Positions 48,670 to 57,214 of a stretch of DNA of 64,000 nucleotides are shown in pieces. A model generated the notes under the pieces. It worked only from the letters and a program-made list of their open reading frames with translations, made no database searches and had not been told where the DNA came from. This DNA is from Cryobacterium aureum. Its GTDB lineage: Bacteria; Actinomycetota; Actinomycetes; Actinomycetales; Microbacteriaceae. Each line of letters starts with the position of its first letter. Position 1 is the stretch's first letter. Position numbers and translations under genes: made by a program. The stretch lies in NCBI RefSeq assembly GCF_002954245.1, contig NZ_PPTG01000009.1:248001-312000 (forward strand). The letters run 5' to 3'.

Positions 48670-49698
48670 ATGATGACCGATCTGCTTGCGACCCTTTCGC
48701 TCGTCGCAACCTATTCCGCAATCGCCGTCTATGTGCTCGCATTTGTCGCCTTCACCGTCGACCTTTCGGCCCGATCCGCTCGTGCCCTCGCCGCCCAGGA
48801 TGTGACGGTGCACGGCGACAGCCTCACTTCGTCCGAGCGCGAAGTTCCGCCGGTCTTTGCCGCCGCAAATGGGACCGTCCCCGGCACCGCCGTGCTCGAG
48901 CACATTGACATCCCCACTCTCCCGGACCGACGCGGTACGCGCTTCGGCCGCGTCGCAGTCGCCCTCACCGTCATCGCATGGATGTTGCACGTCACTAGTA
49001 CAGTTCTTCGTGGTATCGCGAATGGATACGTGCCGTGGTCGAACATGTTCGAGTTCGCTCTAGTCGGCACCGGCATCATGACCGGGATGTTTCTCCTCTT
49101 GAACTTCAAGCGCGACCTTCAATTCTTAGGTACCTTCATTACCGGTATCGTCGCGATCCTGCTCGGGTTAGCGACGGTCAACTTTTATGTGGACGTCGTC
49201 CCGCTTGCGGTGCCGTTGCAATCAGCTTGGTTAGTCATTCACGTCTTTGTCGCTTCACTCGGCACCGCGTTTTTCGCCGTCGGGGCTGGCCTTTCGATCA
49301 TGCAGGTGCTCCAGGCGCGGCGCGGGACGGGAAAGCGGGAACGTGCCCACTTTCTCGACACGCTCCCTACTGCTGACAAGCTCGAATCCCGTGCCTACCG
49401 GGTGATCATCATCGGCTTTATGTTCTGGACCTTTACCCTCATGGCCGGCTCAATCTGGGCCGAGCAGGCCTGGGGCCGCTACTGGGGTTGGGACACGAAG
49501 GAAGTGTGGACGTTTATCGTCTGGGTCGTGTTCGCCGGATATATCCATGCCCGAGCGACCCGGGGCTGGCGTGGTACCCGGACGGCGTGGCTTGCGATCA
49601 TAGGCTTCAGCACCGTTCTGTTCAACTTCACGGTAGTAAACCTCTTCTTCAACGGACTTCATTCATACAGCGGCATTCCAGGGGTCGACGGTCCCTAG
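48670..49698 (+). CDS. ccsB: Cytochrome c biogenesis protein CcsB (ResC-like)
   Basis: A heme-handling membrane protein of system II cytochrome c maturation, about 342 residues. ATG 48670 is preferred; 48658 and 48673 are alternatives. Eight hydrophobic helices are evident. The tryptophan-rich WWD-type heme-binding segment is GSIWAEQAWGRYWGWDTKEVWTFIVWVVFAGYIHARAT, and the conserved NMFEFALVGTGIMTG and LVIHVFVASLGTAFFAVGAGLS supply His ligands. Its usual partners ResB, CcdA and ResA are not in this window, so it is an orphan copy. The frame is full length. Confidence 0.92.
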   Translation: MMTDLLATLSLVATYSAIAVYVLAFVAFTVDLSARSARALAAQDVTVHGDSLTSSEREVPPVFAAANGTVPGTAVLEHIDIPTLPDRRGTRFGRVAVALTVIAWMLHVTSTVLRGIANGYVPWSNMFEFALVGTGIMTGMFLLLNFKRDLQFLGTFITGIVAILLGLATVNFYVDVVPLAVPLQSAWLVIHVFVASLGTAFFAVGAGLSIMQVLQARRGTGKRERAHFLDTLPTADKLESRAYRVIIIGFMFWTFTLMAGSIWAEQAWGRYWGWDTKEVWTFIVWVVFAGYIHARATRGWRGTRTAWLAIIGFSTVLFNFTVVNLFFNGLHSYSGIPGVDGP

Positions 49699-49715
49699 CG
49701 CAATGAGCACTCACC

Positions 49716-49985
49716 TTGCCGTGGGGAATCACCGAGATCGAAAATGTACAGCCGCCCGTGTGGGGCCTGCTCGCTCTCTCCGCGGCCATTGGCGTTGTGA
49801 TCCCCTACAGCGCGGCTCGCATCACGTCCGCGCGCGTCATCGGCACCTTGTTCAGCATCGATCCCGCCATGGGAGCCCTCATTGGCCTTCTCCTTCTTAG
49901 TCAAGCGATGGACCCCTAGCCATCGCCGGGGCCCTCGTCGTGTGGATATCCAAAGCACCCACCACCGAGGGCCGCGAGAAAATGC
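49716..49985 (+). pseudogene. RhtA/EamA-type permease remnant with frameshift
   Basis: From 49716 the frame gives WGLLALSAAIGVVIPYSAARITSARVIGTLFSIDPAMGALIGLLLLSQ, the final helices of an RhtA-like DMT exporter. The frame then breaks at AMDP-stop (49917-49919). A +1 shift restores LAIAGALVVWISKAPTTEGRE to about 49980. The first eight helices are missing. Hence both a 5' truncation and a frameshift. Confidence 0.7.
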
Positions 49986-50259
49986 CCATGGTCGTCATGA
50001 CGTTGACCGAACCATCACGCTGACCACTCTTCGCCGACATGCCATCTGTCCCCCCAAGGGGTTGGGCTGAAACCGAGGAGGAGGCTGCCTCCAGAAGAAA
50101 TGCAGCGGGCGAACTCGCGCAAAACGGCTGGCAAGTCATTCGAGGCAAGGTGGATAACGGAGTACCACGCAAGAATTGCAGCTGCGTATCCGTCTGGGAC
50201 CCCGAGATCGCCCAGTGACGCGACTCCGTCTGACAGCCGTTCTTCGTGCGCACGCTCCG

Positions 50260-50400
50260 CGTCTGCATCGGGGCTCGCTCACGAACGACACAGTGGCTGT
50301 GCAGAGTGTCGTGGACGCGCTTCCGGTGGCGCCGGTTGTCTTGGGGCATTCGTATGGCGGTTTGGTTATCACCGGCGTCGAACTGTTCAACATCGTCTTC
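50260..50400 (+). pseudogene. Alpha/beta hydrolase remnant
   Basis: RLHRGSLTNDTVAVQSVVDALPVAPVVLGHSYGGLVITGV contains a complete GHSYGG nucleophile elbow and its preceding strand, typical of pyrethroid-hydrolase-like esterases. Neither end of the enzyme is present. The segment joins directly to the leader of the ABC permease gene. The area 49986-50259 holds no other recognisable feature. Confidence 0.6.
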
Positions 50401-50485
50401 GACATCGTGTCTCACGTGGTGCTCACCCGGGTGTCGCTCCAGTCCATGGTATTTTTGATTTTGTCTTGGGGAGGCACCGCAACAC

Positions 50486-52867
50486 ATGTACGTCAAATAC
50501 ACGCTCAACGACCTGCGCAGGAACCGCGGCGTCAACAGCTCCCTGCTCGTGGTCCTCGTCCTCAGTGCCTTCCTCATGGCCAGCGGTGCGATGGTAATGG
50601 AGCGCACGCTCGGCTCGGTGAACGCCTTATTCGATCAAGCCAAGCCGCCGCACTTCCTGCAGATGCATAAGGGTGCCTACGACGAAGCGGCACTGGATGC
50701 CTTCGCTACCGCGCATCCGGAGATCGACTCCTGGCTCATCGAGGACATGGTCGGTTACGACAGCGCCGCGATCGCCTGGGTCCGCCCGGGAACGACGGAG
50801 TCCGGCACCCTGTCGGCGAGCCTCATCGACAACCTCTTCGTCACGCAGAACACCGCGTTCGACTTCCTCCTCGACGCCGACAGCACCATGGCGTACCCGG
50901 CCGACGGCGAGACCTTCGTGCCGGTCGCCTACCAACAGCGCTTCGGGCTGCAAGCCGGTGACGAACTGCGCATCCGCACCGATGTCGGCATCGAGGACTT
51001 CGTCATCGGGGGCTTTGTGCGCGATTCGCAAATGGCCTCGTCGCTCTCCTCCGCGACGCGGTTCCTCGTCTCCAACGCCGATTTTGAGCGACTACGCACA
51101 ACCGGTGGCAGTTCCGAGATCATCGTCGAGTACCGGCTCGCCGACCCGGCACAGACGAGCAATTTTCAGGCCGCGTATGAGTCGGATCAGTCGTTGCCGA
51201 AGAACGGGCAGGCCGTCACCGGCGACATGATTCGCATCATCAATGCCATCAGCGATGGCCTGGTCGCGATCGCTTTAATGTTCGTGAGCCTTCTGCTCAT
51301 CTCCATCGCCCTCCTGAACGTGCGCTTCGTGATCCGCGGCACGTTGCAGGACGAGGTTCATCAGATCGGCGCGATGAAGGCGATCGGCCTGCCGAACTCG
51401 ACCATCTCCGGTCTGTACCTGTCGAAATACAGCGCGATGACGCTCATCGCCTGCGTCATCGGCGGCGGGCTCGCGGTCATTGCGTCGCAGGCGCTCACCA
51501 GCGGCATGCAGGCGAGTTACGCCACCGCCCCCGTCACTGCCCTGACTTTCTTGGCCCCGATTGCCGCGCTCGTGCTGGTGTTCCTCGTCGTTATCGCGAT
51601 CTGCCGCCGCGTGCTGCGCATCATCAATCGCATCGAGGTCGTCAGCGCCCTAGTCCACGGCTCGACCCTCAACGAGCACCAGACCGCCCGACGCGCGAAG
51701 CGGCTCGCCCGCCGAGTCCGCCGCTCGGCGTTTGCCTCGTACGGCGGCGGAGACCTGGGCCGCCGAATCTCACTCGTCGACCTCCGCACCGAGGTCGGCC
51801 AGTGGATGTTGCTGCCGCTCGTCTTCATGCTCGCCGTGGTTCTCATCACGTTACCGACTAACCTGCTCACCACCTTCCAGAGCCCGAAGTTCGTTACCTA
51901 TATGGGTGCGCCCGAGAGCGACCTGCGTATCGACCTGCAATTCTCCGACGATCTGGAGCAGGTGCGGGAGGAAGCGGAGACGGCCCTCGCCACCGACTCC
52001 CGTCTCGCCCAGGTGCGCAGGTTCGCGAACGAACTCGTCGAGACGCGTGGGATCGAGGGATGGGAGTCGATGCGCGTCGAGGTCGGGGACTACTCGGGGG
52101 ACACGATCCAGTACCTGCGAGGCGGGCCACCCTCCACCGGTGAGATCGCGCTGTCTGTGCTCAACGCCGACCGATTCGGTGTCGACGTCGACGAGGCGTT
52201 CACGGTCCGCCGTGACGGGAGCGAGATGCCCCTGACGGTGTCCGGTATTTATCAGGACATCACCAGCGGCGGCCAGACCGCCAAGATGTCGGGCGACGCG
52301 ACCGGCGTCGTCACCGGCTACATCTACTACGCCACCACCTCCGCAGGGCAGGACCCCACCGCGATCGCCACCAACTACGGCGACCAGTTCCCGGCCATGA
52401 CCGTCGTACCAATGGGCGAGTACGTCTCGCAAACCCTCAGCTACGTCACTAATGCTTTCTTCAACGCGGCGGTGCTCGCCATCGTGTTCGCGATCGGGGT
52501 CGCCGCGCTCATCACCACCCTCAACCTCACCTTGCGGATCGCCCGCGAGAAGCGCCGCTCCGGCATACTCTCCGCGCTCGGATTTTCCGGCTCGGAGCTC
52601 GCGGCGCAGCTGCGGTTCAAGGCGATTCTCGCCGTCGTGATCGGTACCGTGCTCGGCGTCGTCGTCGCCGCGACCCTTGGCGAGGCTCTTGTAGGCGCGG
52701 CGATCTCGCTCGCCGGTCTCGGCATCTCGAGCCTGGCGTTTATCCCGAACCCGCTGCTCGTCTACGTGGCCTACCCGCTGCTGCTCATCGCCGTCGGCAC
52801 GATCAGTGCCGTCGCCGTGTCGTCGCGGCTGCGTCGCGGCGACACAAGCGCGTGGCTGCGCGCATGA
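50486..52867 (+). CDS. FtsX/MacB-type ABC transporter permease
   Basis: A 793-residue permease with the duplicated FtsX architecture: an N-terminal anchor helix (NSSLLVVLVLSAFLMASGAMV), a large extracytoplasmic domain (about 45-245), three helices (AISDGLVAIALMFVSLLLISIALLNV, LIACVIGGGLAVIAS, FLAPIAALVLVFLVVIAIC), a second anchor (MLLPLVFMLAVVLITLP), a second outer domain and three final helices. Coupling motifs HQIGAMKAIGLP and SGILSALGFSG mark both halves. Shine-Dalgarno GGGGAGG precedes ATG 50486. Together with the ATPase 41 bp downstream it forms an exporter of the type used for antimicrobial peptides or envelope lipoproteins. Confidence 0.92.
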   Translation: MYVKYTLNDLRRNRGVNSSLLVVLVLSAFLMASGAMVMERTLGSVNALFDQAKPPHFLQMHKGAYDEAALDAFATAHPEIDSWLIEDMVGYDSAAIAWVRPGTTESGTLSASLIDNLFVTQNTAFDFLLDADSTMAYPADGETFVPVAYQQRFGLQAGDELRIRTDVGIEDFVIGGFVRDSQMASSLSSATRFLVSNADFERLRTTGGSSEIIVEYRLADPAQTSNFQAAYESDQSLPKNGQAVTGDMIRIINAISDGLVAIALMFVSLLLISIALLNVRFVIRGTLQDEVHQIGAMKAIGLPNSTISGLYLSKYSAMTLIACVIGGGLAVIASQALTSGMQASYATAPVTALTFLAPIAALVLVFLVVIAICRRVLRIINRIEVVSALVHGSTLNEHQTARRAKRLARRVRRSAFASYGGGDLGRRISLVDLRTEVGQWMLLPLVFMLAVVLITLPTNLLTTFQSPKFVTYMGAPESDLRIDLQFSDDLEQVREEAETALATDSRLAQVRRFANELVETRGIEGWESMRVEVGDYSGDTIQYLRGGPPSTGEIALSVLNADRFGVDVDEAFTVRRDGSEMPLTVSGIYQDITSGGQTAKMSGDATGVVTGYIYYATTSAGQDPTAIATNYGDQFPAMTVVPMGEYVSQTLSYVTNAFFNAAVLAIVFAIGVAALITTLNLTLRIAREKRRSGILSALGFSGSELAAQLRFKAILAVVIGTVLGVVVAATLGEALVGAAISLAGLGISSLAFIPNPLLVYVAYPLLLIAVGTISAVAVSSRLRRGDTSAWLRA

Positions 52868-52907
52868 TCCACGCACCCCGAATCACGACTCCCCGAATGG
52901 ATCACCC

Positions 52908-53690
52908 ATGACGCTCTCTGAAGCCCCCACGACTTCTCCCGCGCTCGTCACGACCGCCCTCGAGAAGTCCTACCACTCGACGGAGCCGCCCACCCGGGTG
53001 CTTAACGGCATCGATCTCGCCGTCCGCCAGGGCGAATTCCTCGCCGTTATGGGTGCCTCGGGCTCTGGAAAATCGACGCTGTTGTACTGCATCAGCGGCA
53101 TGGACCGGCCGACCGCGGGTAACGTGCGCCTCGGCGACCTCGACCTCACAGAGCTGAGCGATCGCGACATGAGTCGCACCCGGCTCACGAAGATGGGTTT
53201 CATCTTCCAGCAGGCATATTTCTTGTCCAACTTCAATCTGCGCGACAACATCCTGCTGCCCGCGCTCAAGGCACAGCCCAAAGAACGCGCGGAAGTCGAA
53301 GCCCGCGTCGACGCGATGCTCCAGCGCTTCGGCATCGCGCACGTCGCCGACCACGGCATCACCCAGGTGTCGGGCGGCCAGCTGCAACGCGCGTCGATCT
53401 GCCGGGCTCTGGCCACCAAGCCCGCCGTGCTCTTCGCCGACGAGCCCACCGGGGCCCTGAACAGCAGCATGACCCTCGACGTATTGGACGCCCTCACCGG
53501 CGTGCATCGCGACGGCACCACGATCATGATGGTCACCCACGACCCCGCGTGCGCTGCCCGCGCCGACCGCGTCGTCTATCTGCGCGACGGCCTCCTCGTC
53601 GATGAGCTGGACCTCGGCACCTGGCACCAGGCCGACACCTCCCGGCGTGATGGCGAGCTCCTCTCCTGGCTGCGCGACCACGACTTCTAA
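52908..53690 (+). CDS. ABC transporter ATP-binding protein (LolD/MacB type)
   Basis: A 260-residue ATPase energising the preceding permease. Walker A is GASGSGKS (49-56), Q-loop FIFQQAYFLSNFNLRDNI, signature VSGGQLQRASICRAL, Walker B AVLFADEPTGALN, and H-loop MMVTHDPACAARADRVVYL. The short extra C-terminal helix (GELLSWLRDHDF) is common in MacB-type ATPases. ATG 52908 is taken because MTLSEAP begins the family-like part; longer frames run back into the permease gene. No regulator gene is adjacent. Confidence 0.94.
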   Translation: MTLSEAPTTSPALVTTALEKSYHSTEPPTRVLNGIDLAVRQGEFLAVMGASGSGKSTLLYCISGMDRPTAGNVRLGDLDLTELSDRDMSRTRLTKMGFIFQQAYFLSNFNLRDNILLPALKAQPKERAEVEARVDAMLQRFGIAHVADHGITQVSGGQLQRASICRALATKPAVLFADEPTGALNSSMTLDVLDALTGVHRDGTTIMMVTHDPACAARADRVVYLRDGLLVDELDLGTWHQADTSRRDGELLSWLRDHDF

Positions 53691-53724
53691 GGATCGTGCC
53701 ACCGCACCACGACCCGGCCCAGAT

Positions 53725-53754
53725 CCGCCCCGTTCAGCGTTCCGGCTACGGATA
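53725..53754 (+). repeat. Dispersed repeat copy after the ABC exporter
   Basis: CCGCCCCGTTCAGCG followed by TTCCGGCTACGGATA; about 22 of 30 positions match the best copy. Confidence 0.55.
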
Positions 53755-53816
53755 CATGTGACCGTGGCCGCAACGGGTACGGCGAGCGATAAGAGAAGTG
53801 CGTGAGGGGGGGGGGA

Positions 53817-54047
53817 ATGATGCTGCACGAGCTCTACCTGATTTGCCACTGTGCGCTCGTTGTTGCCAGCCCGCATCTGTCGGTGGGCCATCCGGCGATC
53901 GTGATCATGGTCGCTGTCGGACTTCTCATCGGTCCCACTGTGATCGTGGCACTGTTGGATTTCGTCGTGGCGCGGCAGTTCGACCCGCCTACGTCCTCCA
54001 CGCAAAGCGGGGCACTTCCCCGCGTTCGCAATTCACACGGCAGATAG
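53817..54047 (+). CDS. Small putative membrane protein behind a G10 tract
   Basis: ATG 53817 or 53820 starts MMLHELYLICHCALVVASPHLSVGHPAIVIMVAVGLLIGPTVIVALLDFVV, two hydrophobic segments and a short polar tail (76 residues). No family is recognised. The ribosome binding site lies in a run of ten G (53806-53815) directly before the start, which is unusual. It could also be debris. Confidence 0.35.
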   Translation: MMLHELYLICHCALVVASPHLSVGHPAIVIMVAVGLLIGPTVIVALLDFVVARQFDPPTSSTQSGALPRVRNSHGR

Positions 54048-54200
54048 CGCGATGTGGCAGAGGCACTCCTATGCGGTCGTTTTTCTGACGGCCGAGACGT
54101 TTGGCTGCAGCGCAAGCGCGGCTGTCTTGTCAGCAACCGAATCCGATCGTGGACTGCAAGAATCAGTGCATGACCTCCATCGATCACGGGGCGATGCTCG

Positions 54201-54532
54201 TTGGGCGGGGGGAAGGCTCTGGAATGGATCGTGCTGGGGTGGAACCTCGTCGGCGTCATCGTGCTGGCCTCCCTCGCGACGGCGGCGGCGGCTTCGGGGG
54301 CCCTGGTCGGCTTTGGGCTCGACAGTCTGATCGAAACCGGCGCCAGCACGGTCGCCCTCTGGGAGCTCTCCGGGACGGGCGAGGCGCGGAGGCTCCGCGC
54401 GCTGCGGATGATCGGGGTGACTTTCATCGTGCTTGCGGTCTGGGTGCCGACCCGCTCGCGGGTTACGTCATCGTCTATTACACGGCTCGCGAGGCCCTCA
54501 GTATTTTTCGTTCGAACGGGGGCAGCTCATGA
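54201..54532 (+). pseudogene. Cation-efflux (CDF-like) transporter with internal deletion and frameshift
   Basis: The first frame encodes ALEWIVLGWNLVGVIVLASLATAAAASGALVGFGLDSLIETGASTVALWELSG...RRLRALRMIGVTFIVLAVW, helices 1-3 of a CDF-like protein. The neighbouring frame then encodes GADPLAGYVIVYYTAREALSIFRSNG, its last helix, ending at TGA 54532. About 80-100 residues between are missing and the frames do not match. The end overlaps the DUF1232 start (ATGA), so the operon junction was preserved. Confidence 0.75.
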
Positions 54533-55113
54533 CGACCCGGTGGGACGTCGTTCTGAGCGTGCTCGGCGGATTGCTGATGCTGTGGCTGGCCCTTGTTCTG
54601 GTTCTCTGGATCGAGCAACGCCGGCATCCTGGCGGTGCTTCACTGCGTGATCTGCTGCGCCTCGCGCCCGACGTCGCCCGGCTACTGAAACGCCTCGCCG
54701 CCGATCGAACCGTGTCGATCGGGGTTCGAATCTGGCTCGCGGTACTTTTTCTCTATCTGCTGTCGCCGATCGACCTCATTCCGGATTTCATACCCGTTCT
54801 CGGTTACGCCGACGACGCCATCGTAGTCGCGATCGCTCTACGATTCGCGACGCGTCGGGCAGGCAGCGATGCGGTCAAGCGACATCGGCCGGGAACACCC
54901 GAAGGGCTCTCAGCCGTGCTCCGACTGTCAGGCTTGAACCCTCTCCGTAATGCTCGTTCGCGGACCGATGCGAAACCCGTCGAGCAGTCGTCCCGCCGTT
55001 CCGCATACGGACGCAGTTCGCAGGACAATGGCGGGCTGAACGAACCGTACTGGCGAGCACGCAAGCGACAGTCGGGCGCTGGCGCCGTTAAGTGTCACCA
55101 CCGACGGACCTGA
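54529..55113 (+). CDS. DUF1232 membrane protein with extended tail
   Basis: ATG 54529 starts MTTRWDVVLSVLGGLLMLWLALVLVLW (helix 1). The DUF1232 core is VRIWLAVLFLYLLSPIDLIPDFIPVLGYADDAIVVAIALRFATRRAG (about 64-110). Related proteins end soon after the next GTPEGLSAVLRLSGL; here the frame continues about 65 basic, low-complexity residues to 55113, through a copy of the dispersed repeat (54989-55014). The tail is therefore probably acquired by insertion or rearrangement. Function of the family is unknown. Confidence 0.8.
   Translation: MTTRWDVVLSVLGGLLMLWLALVLVLWIEQRRHPGGASLRDLLRLAPDVARLLKRLAADRTVSIGVRIWLAVLFLYLLSPIDLIPDFIPVLGYADDAIVVAIALRFATRRAGSDAVKRHRPGTPEGLSAVLRLSGLNPLRNARSRTDAKPVEQSSRRSAYGRSSQDNGGLNEPYWRARKRQSGAGAVKCHHRRT
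54989..55014 (+). repeat. Dispersed repeat copy inside the DUF1232 frame
   Basis: CGTCCCGCCGTTCCGCATAC then GGACGC, lacking three to four of the central G residues. Confidence 0.5.
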
Positions 55114-55927
55114 GGCGTTGGCTTTCTGGGTCAGATAAGGTCAACGCGGCGACCGCAGGTCGTCTCTCGGGGAGTTTGGGCATCTTCTGCTGTTTGTGGT
55201 GAGGCGGTCGGAGTCGTCCTCGGCCGACCAGGATGGCAATGATGATGACGATTCCGCTGACGATTTGATTCCAGAAAATCGTCTCGCCGAGGATCAGTGT
55301 TCCGAGGATGATGCCGGTGATCGGGGTGAGGTAGGTGACGGTGGAGGCGCTGGTGGCACCCCAGGCAATGATAACGTTGGTGTACCAGACGTAGGCAATA
55401 CCGGTTCCGATGCCACCGAGAACGACCACGCTCACGACGATAGCGGGCGTGACCGAGACGGGACTCATACCGATAAACGGCGTGAGCAGCAGGATTATTG
55501 CCGCTCCGGCTCCGATCTGCGAGGCGGAGACGGTGACCGCGTCATAGTCGTAGTGACGCAGGAATCTCCGTGTGTAGGTGAAGCCGAGGCCGTAGCAGGT
55601 TGTCCCACCCAAGCAGGCTAGTTGCGCCCAAAAGAACATGCCGTTGGCTGTATCAGCAATGGTGTCCCATGGGGCCGCGACCACGATCACACCGCCCGCA
55701 GCGACAAACAGTCCTGCCGTCTTGATCTTGGTGAGCCGTTCGTCGGGAAGGATCGCCAGTGCTACGAGCATCGTGGCGATCGGGGTGGTTGCGTTGTAGA
55801 TGCTCGATAGCCCCGACGGCAGGTATTGGGCGGCCCAGGAGAATAGAAGGAATGGGGCGACGCACATGATCGCTCCGATCGCGGTCAGATGGCTCCACAC
55901 TCGAATGCCAGATCGCCGCAGCAGACT
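55088..55927 (-). pseudogene. EamA-family transporter, N-terminally truncated
   Basis: The minus-strand frame holds eight or nine helices of a DMT permease: WSHLTAIGAIMCVAPFLLFSWAAQYLPSGLSSIYNATTPI is normally preceded by about 70-80 residues with helices 1-2. Here an in-frame TAG stands at 55928-55930, immediately before the homology starts. ATG 55900 could still allow a 270-residue product, but it would lack the first helices of the first EamA repeat. The region beyond is unrelated leader of the MalY-like gene. Confidence 0.7.
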
Positions 55928-56029
55928 CTATGAATGATCGAAGGAACACTGGGTTGCGGGCATCCGCTCATGTGTCGAATGTTTACGTACGTGTTCGCTA
56001 ATTCGTGGCGGCTGGAACATGCTGTGGTC

Positions 56030-57214
56030 ATGTCAGTCATCAAGGTCGCACCGCTGGAGCATATCCGGCGCGAGCGCAGCAGCATCAAGTGGACTCGGTT
56101 TCCCGCCGACGTACTTCCCTTGTTTGTTGCCGAGATGGACTATCCACTGGCACCGGCCATCGTCGCCACTCTGGTGGAACGCGTGCAGGCCTCCGACACC
56201 GGCTACCTCGACGGGCCCGGCCCGCTCGCTCCGGCCTTCGCCGCCTTCGCCCTGGACCGCTGGGGCTGGACCGTCGACCCGAGCCACGTGCACCTCGCGA
56301 CCGACGTGAGCGTCGGCATCGTTGAAGCCCTGAGACTGGCCGTGCCTGCGGGCGGTCGCGTCGCGATCACCCCGCCGGTCTACCCGCCGTTCTACGAACT
56401 CGTTGAGGAGGCCCTGGCTACCGTCATCGAAACCCCACTCATCGAGCACGGTGACACCTGGCTGTTCGATTTCGCGGCGTTGGAAAACAGTTTCGCATCC
56501 GGCGTCGATGCATTCCTCCTCTGCAACCCGCACAACCCGCACGGGATCGTCTGGGCCAGGGCAACGCTTGAAGAACTCGCCCGTCTTGCTGCCCGCTACG
56601 ACGTCTTCGTCATCTCCGATGAGATCCACGCTCCGCTCACCTTCCCCGGCGCCACCTTCACTCCGTTTGCCCCCCTGGCTCTGGCCGCCGGCGCGCGCGC
56701 GGTCACCGTGACCTCGGCAAGCAAAGGCTGGAACATCGCCGGGCTCAAGTGCGCCATCGTGGTCGCGGCCGATGACGCGACCAACGAGCTGTTGGGCCGG
56801 CTACCCGAGGAAGTCGCCTGTCGCACCAGCATTCTCGGCCTGCACGCGAACATCGCTGCGTTCGGTTGTACCGACTGGCTCGACAATGCCATCGATCAAA
56901 TTGTCGCCAACGATCTGCTGCTTTCTGAACTGCTCAGCGAACACCTGCCCGCCGTGATCTATCACCGGCCGCGCGCCAGCTATCTTGCCTGGATGGATTT
57001 TCGCCACGTCGGTCTCGGGGACAATCCGTACCAGCGCATTCTCGACGATGCGCGCGTCGCCCTCAACAGCGGGGCGTCGTTCGGGCTCGGCGGAGCGGGC
57101 TTCGCCCGCCTCAACCTAGCTTGCTCGCCCGACACCCTGCGCGAGGCCGTCGCCCGCATTGCGGCACTCGTCGCGCGGGAAGCCGCCGCTCCCCCCACGG
57201 TCACGGCCGACTAA
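56030..57214 (+). CDS. MalY/PatB-type cystathionine beta-lyase (PLP aminotransferase fold)
   Basis: A 394-residue PLP enzyme of the MalY/PatB group that cleaves C-S bonds in cystathionine or cysteine conjugates. Landmarks are IKWTRFPADVLPLFVAEMDYPLAP at the start (MalY signature), FLLCNPHNPHGIVWARATLEEL, VISDEIHAPLTF, and the PLP Lys232 in TVTSASKGWNIAGLKCAIV. The ATG at 56030 gives the conserved N-terminus; no strong Shine-Dalgarno is visible. The stop overlaps the next start (TAATG), making an operon with the MetY-type gene. Confidence 0.92.
   Translation: MSVIKVAPLEHIRRERSSIKWTRFPADVLPLFVAEMDYPLAPAIVATLVERVQASDTGYLDGPGPLAPAFAAFALDRWGWTVDPSHVHLATDVSVGIVEALRLAVPAGGRVAITPPVYPPFYELVEEALATVIETPLIEHGDTWLFDFAALENSFASGVDAFLLCNPHNPHGIVWARATLEELARLAARYDVFVISDEIHAPLTFPGATFTPFAPLALAAGARAVTVTSASKGWNIAGLKCAIVVAADDATNELLGRLPEEVACRTSILGLHANIAAFGCTDWLDNAIDQIVANDLLLSELLSEHLPAVIYHRPRASYLAWMDFRHVGLGDNPYQRILDDARVALNSGASFGLGGAGFARLNLACSPDTLREAVARIAALVAREAAAPPTVTAD

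Noticed and set aside
51851..52876. 341-codon minus-strand frame opposite the ABC permease
   Set aside because: A highly charged antisense shadow with no recognisable family.
55931..56029. SAM or cobalamin riboswitch upstream of the MalY-MetY operon
   Set aside because: Only 99 bp are available and no conserved core or long stems are visible; ACGTACGT is the only symmetry.
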